Shown: positions 5,767 through 7,859 of the stretch, in pieces
Numbering within the stretch: the first letter of the stretch is position 1
Layout of the letters: each line of letters begins with the position of its first letter
Source: an uncultured Mollicutes bacterium
GTDB taxonomy: Bacteria > Bacillota_I > Bacilli_A > RFN20 > CAG-826
Reading direction: 5' to 3'
DNA length: 7,859 nucleotides
Assembly (NCBI GenBank): GCA_900545015.1
Contig: UQXJ01000048.1
Span: 1-7,859, forward strand
Translations under genes and position numbers: made by a program
The notes under the pieces: generated by a model
The model's database searches: none
Told to the model about the DNA's origin: nothing
What the model saw: only the letters and a program-made list of their open reading frames with translations

Positions 5767-6987
5767 TTATAACTTAAAGCTTAAAAATAAGCCGTTTTCT
5801 TCATTTTTTGAACTTTTATTAGTAATTAAAGGCATTGCATAGCTTAAAAAATTACTTTTTATATTGTTGCGATGCCTATTTAAATAAGTTAATGGAAGAT
5901 ATTTTTCTTTGTTAGCGATTAAACCGATATCAATTAAATCATATTTAACTTTATAAGGATCGGATGATATACGTTTAATAGTAACCATCTTATTGGATTC
6001 ACCTTTTAGTGCTTTCCTACAGGCAATTTCTCCAACCTTAATCGCTTCTTTTACATCGACTTCAGATGATAAAATCGAATTTGCTCTTTGGAGAAGCGAA
6101 AGTTCAATATAACGTGTTTTATAGCCAAAAGTTTCTTCAACCAATTTTGATAAATAAACAGCGACTCCACCTAATTGTTTATGACCAAATGAATCGATTT
6201 GAGAACTCATATTTGCAATTAAATTTCCATGTTCATCTCTTATACCTTCGCTAACGCATACTAAACAATGTTTATTTTTAGAATATGTTGCTTTTATAGA
6301 ATTTAAAAAATCTTCGGTGTTAAACGGTGTTTCAGGAACATAAATATAATCAACTTTTGCACCATTAAGTTTAGCTAAATAACTACAAGCTGTTAACCAT
6401 CCTGTATTTCTACCCATTATTTCTACAATATTCACCCTTCCGTTTAAATAACTAGCATCATCAAAATAAACTTCACTTACGGCGTTCGCAATAAATTTTG
6501 CAGCAGAAGGATATCCAGGTGTGTGATCATTAAAAACTAAATCGTTATCAATTGTTTTTGGGATACCGATAGAATTTATTTCATAATTTTGTGATTTAAG
6601 ATAATTTGTAATTTTTCTAATAGTGTCCATTGAATCATTTCCACCATTATAGAAGAAATAACGGATATTATATTTTTTAAAAATTTCTAAAATTCTTTCA
6701 TATTTATCTTTATCAGAAATAGGATCACTTAACTTAAAACGATTACTTCCAAAAGCAGCGCCAGGAGTAGTGAGCAATTTTTTTAATTCAGCTTCATTAT
6801 ATTTAGCTAAATCGATGATTTCCTCTTTTAAAAGACCTTCAATTCCAAAATGCATTGCGTAGAAATTTTTGATTATAGTTTTATGCTTTTTAACTTCTTT
6901 GATTAATCCATAAGCACTAGAGTTAATAACACTTGTAGGTCCACCACTTTGACCGTATATTGCGTTTCCAATTAATTGATATTTCAT
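5767..6987 (-). CDS. pfp: Phosphofructokinase, probably pyrophosphate-dependent
   Basis: A 406-aa cytosolic enzyme of the PFK superfamily that phosphorylates fructose 6-phosphate to fructose 1,6-bisphosphate, the committed step of glycolysis. Motifs: Y-G-Q-S-G-G-P-T-S-V-I-N (11-22), G-S-N-R-F-K-L (80-86), G-G-N-D118-S-M-D-T (115-122), P-K144-T-I-D147-N-D (143-149, D147 the catalytic base), M-G-R-N-T-G-W (191-197), V-S-E-G-I, and L-G-G then Q-R in the C-terminal half. E. coli ATP-PFK has Gly at the positions of D118 (GGDGS) and K144 (PGTIDND). Asp plus Lys is the known signature of PPi-using enzymes (EC 2.7.1.90), which can also run in reverse. Length fits the roughly 400-aa PPi-PFK group. An in-frame stop lies 27 nt upstream with no other start between, so this ATG is chosen although no Shine-Dalgarno is visible. 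It lies downstream of udk on the same strand, separated by a probable terminator. Confidence 0.92.
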   Translation of the reverse strand: MKYQLIGNAIYGQSGGPTSVINSSAYGLIKEVKKHKTIIKNFYAMHFGIEGLLKEEIIDLAKYNEAELKKLLTTPGAAFGSNRFKLSDPISDKDKYERILEIFKKYNIRYFFYNGGNDSMDTIRKITNYLKSQNYEINSIGIPKTIDNDLVFNDHTPGYPSAAKFIANAVSEVYFDDASYLNGRVNIVEIMGRNTGWLTACSYLAKLNGAKVDYIYVPETPFNTEDFLNSIKATYSKNKHCLVCVSEGIRDEHGNLIANMSSQIDSFGHKQLGGVAVYLSKLVEETFGYKTRYIELSLLQRANSILSSEVDVKEAIKVGEIACRKALKGESNKMVTIKRISSDPYKVKYDLIDIGLIANKEKYLPLTYLNRHRNNIKSNFLSYAMPLITNKSSKNEENGLFLSFKL

Positions 6988-7088
6988 TCTTAAAAGTCTA
7001 TCAAATTTTACTTATTTTTTAAATGGCAAAAACTTTATAAGTGAATTTTGGAAAAACATTGTAAATGCTTTCATTATCTTGAAAATAA
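6988..7088. other. Leader region of the phosphofructokinase gene, no gene seen
   Basis: An AT-rich gap with no credible ORF. On the - strand a TTTACA (-35-like, 5 of 6) is followed 19 nt later by TTATAA, which is a weak promoter candidate because of the long spacer. The -35-like element lies in a small dyad, CATTTACAATG, near 7055-7065. No riboswitch-like structure was recognised. Confidence 0.3.
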
Positions 7089-7114
7089 AATAATACGATT
7101 AGAATCGTATTATT
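7081..7114 (-). terminator. Probable intrinsic terminator of udk
   Basis: AATAATACGATT (7089-7100) and AATCGTATTATT (7103-7114) are a perfect 12-bp inverted repeat; with a realistic loop the stem is about 10-11 bp. On the - strand it is followed by TTATTTTC, a U-rich tail; on the + strand no U-run follows, so it acts on the - strand only. It lies 30 nt after the udk stop. The stem is AT-rich with only two C-G pairs, so it may be leaky and allow read-through into the phosphofructokinase gene. Confidence 0.6.
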
Positions 7115-7144
7115 AGCTATTTAAATAAATGTTTAAGATATAAA

Positions 7145-7768
7145 TTAATCAATATTTCCTTTCATTACATCTTTTAGAACTGCTGTAAGAACCTCAATTG
7201 ATTTATTATCATAACCATCATTATTAATGATTAAATCAGCGTAATATTCACTTGGCCCAATAATTTCTTCATACATTGGTTGAACGGTTGAAAAATATTG
7301 ATTAACGATTGATTCATAACTACGTCCTCTTTCGTTTGTATCTCTTTCCATACGTCTTAATAATCTTCTTTCTCTACTAGCATTAATGAATATTTTTAAA
7401 TCACCTAATTCGCGAATTTCTTTATTAACGAGAGCCATTATTCCTTCAACAATGATTAAATCTTTTGGCTCAACTACTTTAGTTTCTTTTGAACGATTGT
7501 GATTGACATAATCGTAAATTGGTTTTTCAACTGTTTCTCCATTTTTAAGAGCAGTTAATTGTTCTTTCATTAATTTCCAATCGAATGCTTTTGGATGGTC
7601 GAAATTTTGCTTTTTTCTTTCTTCCATCGAAAGACTTGATAAGTCTTTATAATAATCGTCAATACTAAAATGAGTGACTCTATCGGCTCCTAATTGTTCA
7701 ACAACCTTATGAATAACGTATGTTTTGCCACTAGCTGTACCGCCACCAACTAAAATAATTTTTGCCAT
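7145..7768 (-). CDS. udk: Uridine kinase (uridine/cytidine kinase)
   Basis: A 207-aa cytosolic kinase (EC 2.7.1.48) that phosphorylates uridine or cytidine to UMP or CMP with ATP or GTP, the entry step of pyrimidine nucleoside salvage. All family landmarks are present: P-loop G9-G-T-A-S-G-K-T16, I-D-D-Y-Y-K-D (36-42), N-F-D-H-P (55-59), P-I-Y-D-Y...H-N-R (83-92), V-E-G-I (107-110), R-R-M-E-R-D...E-R-G-R-S (138-150), Q-Y then T-V-Q-P-M, and a C-terminal A-D-L-I-I-N-N. Length is typical for Udk. The start is supported by AAAGGG 10 nt upstream and by the P-loop beginning at residue 9. It is the first gene of the - strand set and has its own promoter. With the + strand surface nuclease and nucleotidase it could complete an RNA-to-UMP salvage route, although it is not in the same operon. 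Confidence 0.97.
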   Translation of the reverse strand: MAKIILVGGGTASGKTYVIHKVVEQLGADRVTHFSIDDYYKDLSSLSMEERKKQNFDHPKAFDWKLMKEQLTALKNGETVEKPIYDYVNHNRSKETKVVEPKDLIIVEGIMALVNKEIRELGDLKIFINASRERRLLRRMERDTNERGRSYESIVNQYFSTVQPMYEEIIGPSEYYADLIINNDGYDNKSIEVLTAVLKDVMKGNID

Positions 7769-7778
7769 ATTTTTTAAA

Positions 7779-7796
7779 CCCTTTAAAAATATAACA
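7779..7796 (-). promoter_or_regulatory. Promoter -10 and Shine-Dalgarno of udk
   Basis: On the - strand: extended -10 TGTTATATT (7796-7788), with a weak -35 candidate ATCACA (4 of 6) 18 nt upstream, then AAAGGG (7784-7779) 10 nt before the ATG. As for the small membrane protein gene, the extended -10 lies close to the Shine-Dalgarno, giving a short leader. Confidence 0.5.
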
Positions 7797-7820
7797 CATA
7801 AAGAAGATTAATGTGATTAT
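7791..7820. repeat. Imperfect dyad overlapping the udk promoter
   Basis: ATAACACAT (7791-7799) and ATGTGATTAT (7811-7820) form inverted arms (CACAT/ATGTG plus ATAA/TTAT with one bulged base) around an 11-nt spacer. The left arm overlaps the udk -10. It could be an operator, but in such AT-rich DNA it could be chance. Confidence 0.25.
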
Positions 7821-7841
7821 TTTTTATCTTTTTATGGAAAT

Positions 7842-7859
7842 ATGAAACAAAAGTTAAAA
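7842..7859 (+). CDS. Possible start of a divergent gene, cut by the window end
   Basis: An ATG at 7842 opens a frame M-K-Q-K-L-K that runs off the window. A basic start of this kind would suit a protein or a signal peptide, and a gene divergent from udk would fit the gap. No convincing Shine-Dalgarno is present and only six codons are visible, so this is a weak call. Confidence 0.15.

Noticed and set aside
6066..6254. A 62-codon open frame on the + strand inside the phosphofructokinase gene
   Set aside because: It lies antisense to conserved PFK C-terminal motifs and has no recognisable domain or ribosome site.
1..7859. Mobile element, CRISPR array, tRNA, rRNA or riboswitch
   Set aside because: No transposase or integrase, no regularly spaced direct repeats, no cloverleaf-like or conserved RNA sequence was noticed on either strand.

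Overview
The window is A+T-rich DNA with short intergenic gaps and standard-code genes. The most likely source is a low-GC Firmicute or Mollicute-like bacterium, such as an uncultured gut Bacilli/RF39/Acholeplasma-type lineage. Three predicted lipoproteins (each with a short hydrophobic signal ending in a Cys-Gly lipobox) suggest a single-membrane, Gram-positive-type envelope. TGG encodes Trp throughout and TGA is a true stop, at 3482-3484, so this is not the Mycoplasma code.

Left half, + strand, 63-5437: a tight four-gene run that looks like one operon. (1) A 643-aa lipoprotein of Ig-like and OB-fold-like domains that appears internally duplicated. (2) A 495-aa lipoprotein with two divergent InlB-type repeats and a C-terminal domain that I align by eye to barnase, including the Glu/Arg/Arg/His active-site set. 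(3) A 5-formyltetrahydrofolate cyclo-ligase whose ATG overlaps the stop of gene 2. (4) A 5'-nucleotidase/UshA-family lipoprotein. A symmetrical hairpin at 5437-5464 closes the run and probably also serves the opposing genes.

Right half, - strand, 7768 down to 5478: uridine kinase (udk) with an AT-rich terminator, a phosphofructokinase with the PPi-type Asp/Lys signature, and a small Trp-rich membrane protein with its own extended -10 promoter.

How they may work together (inference): the surface RNase would cut environmental RNA, the surface nucleotidase would dephosphorylate the products, and the OB-fold lipoprotein may hold nucleic acid or partner proteins at the membrane. Uridine kinase would then trap imported uridine or cytidine as nucleotides. 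This is a plausible RNA-scavenging locus for an organism with reduced biosynthesis. The barnase-like lipoprotein is the most interesting element. No mobile element, CRISPR array, tRNA or rRNA was seen.
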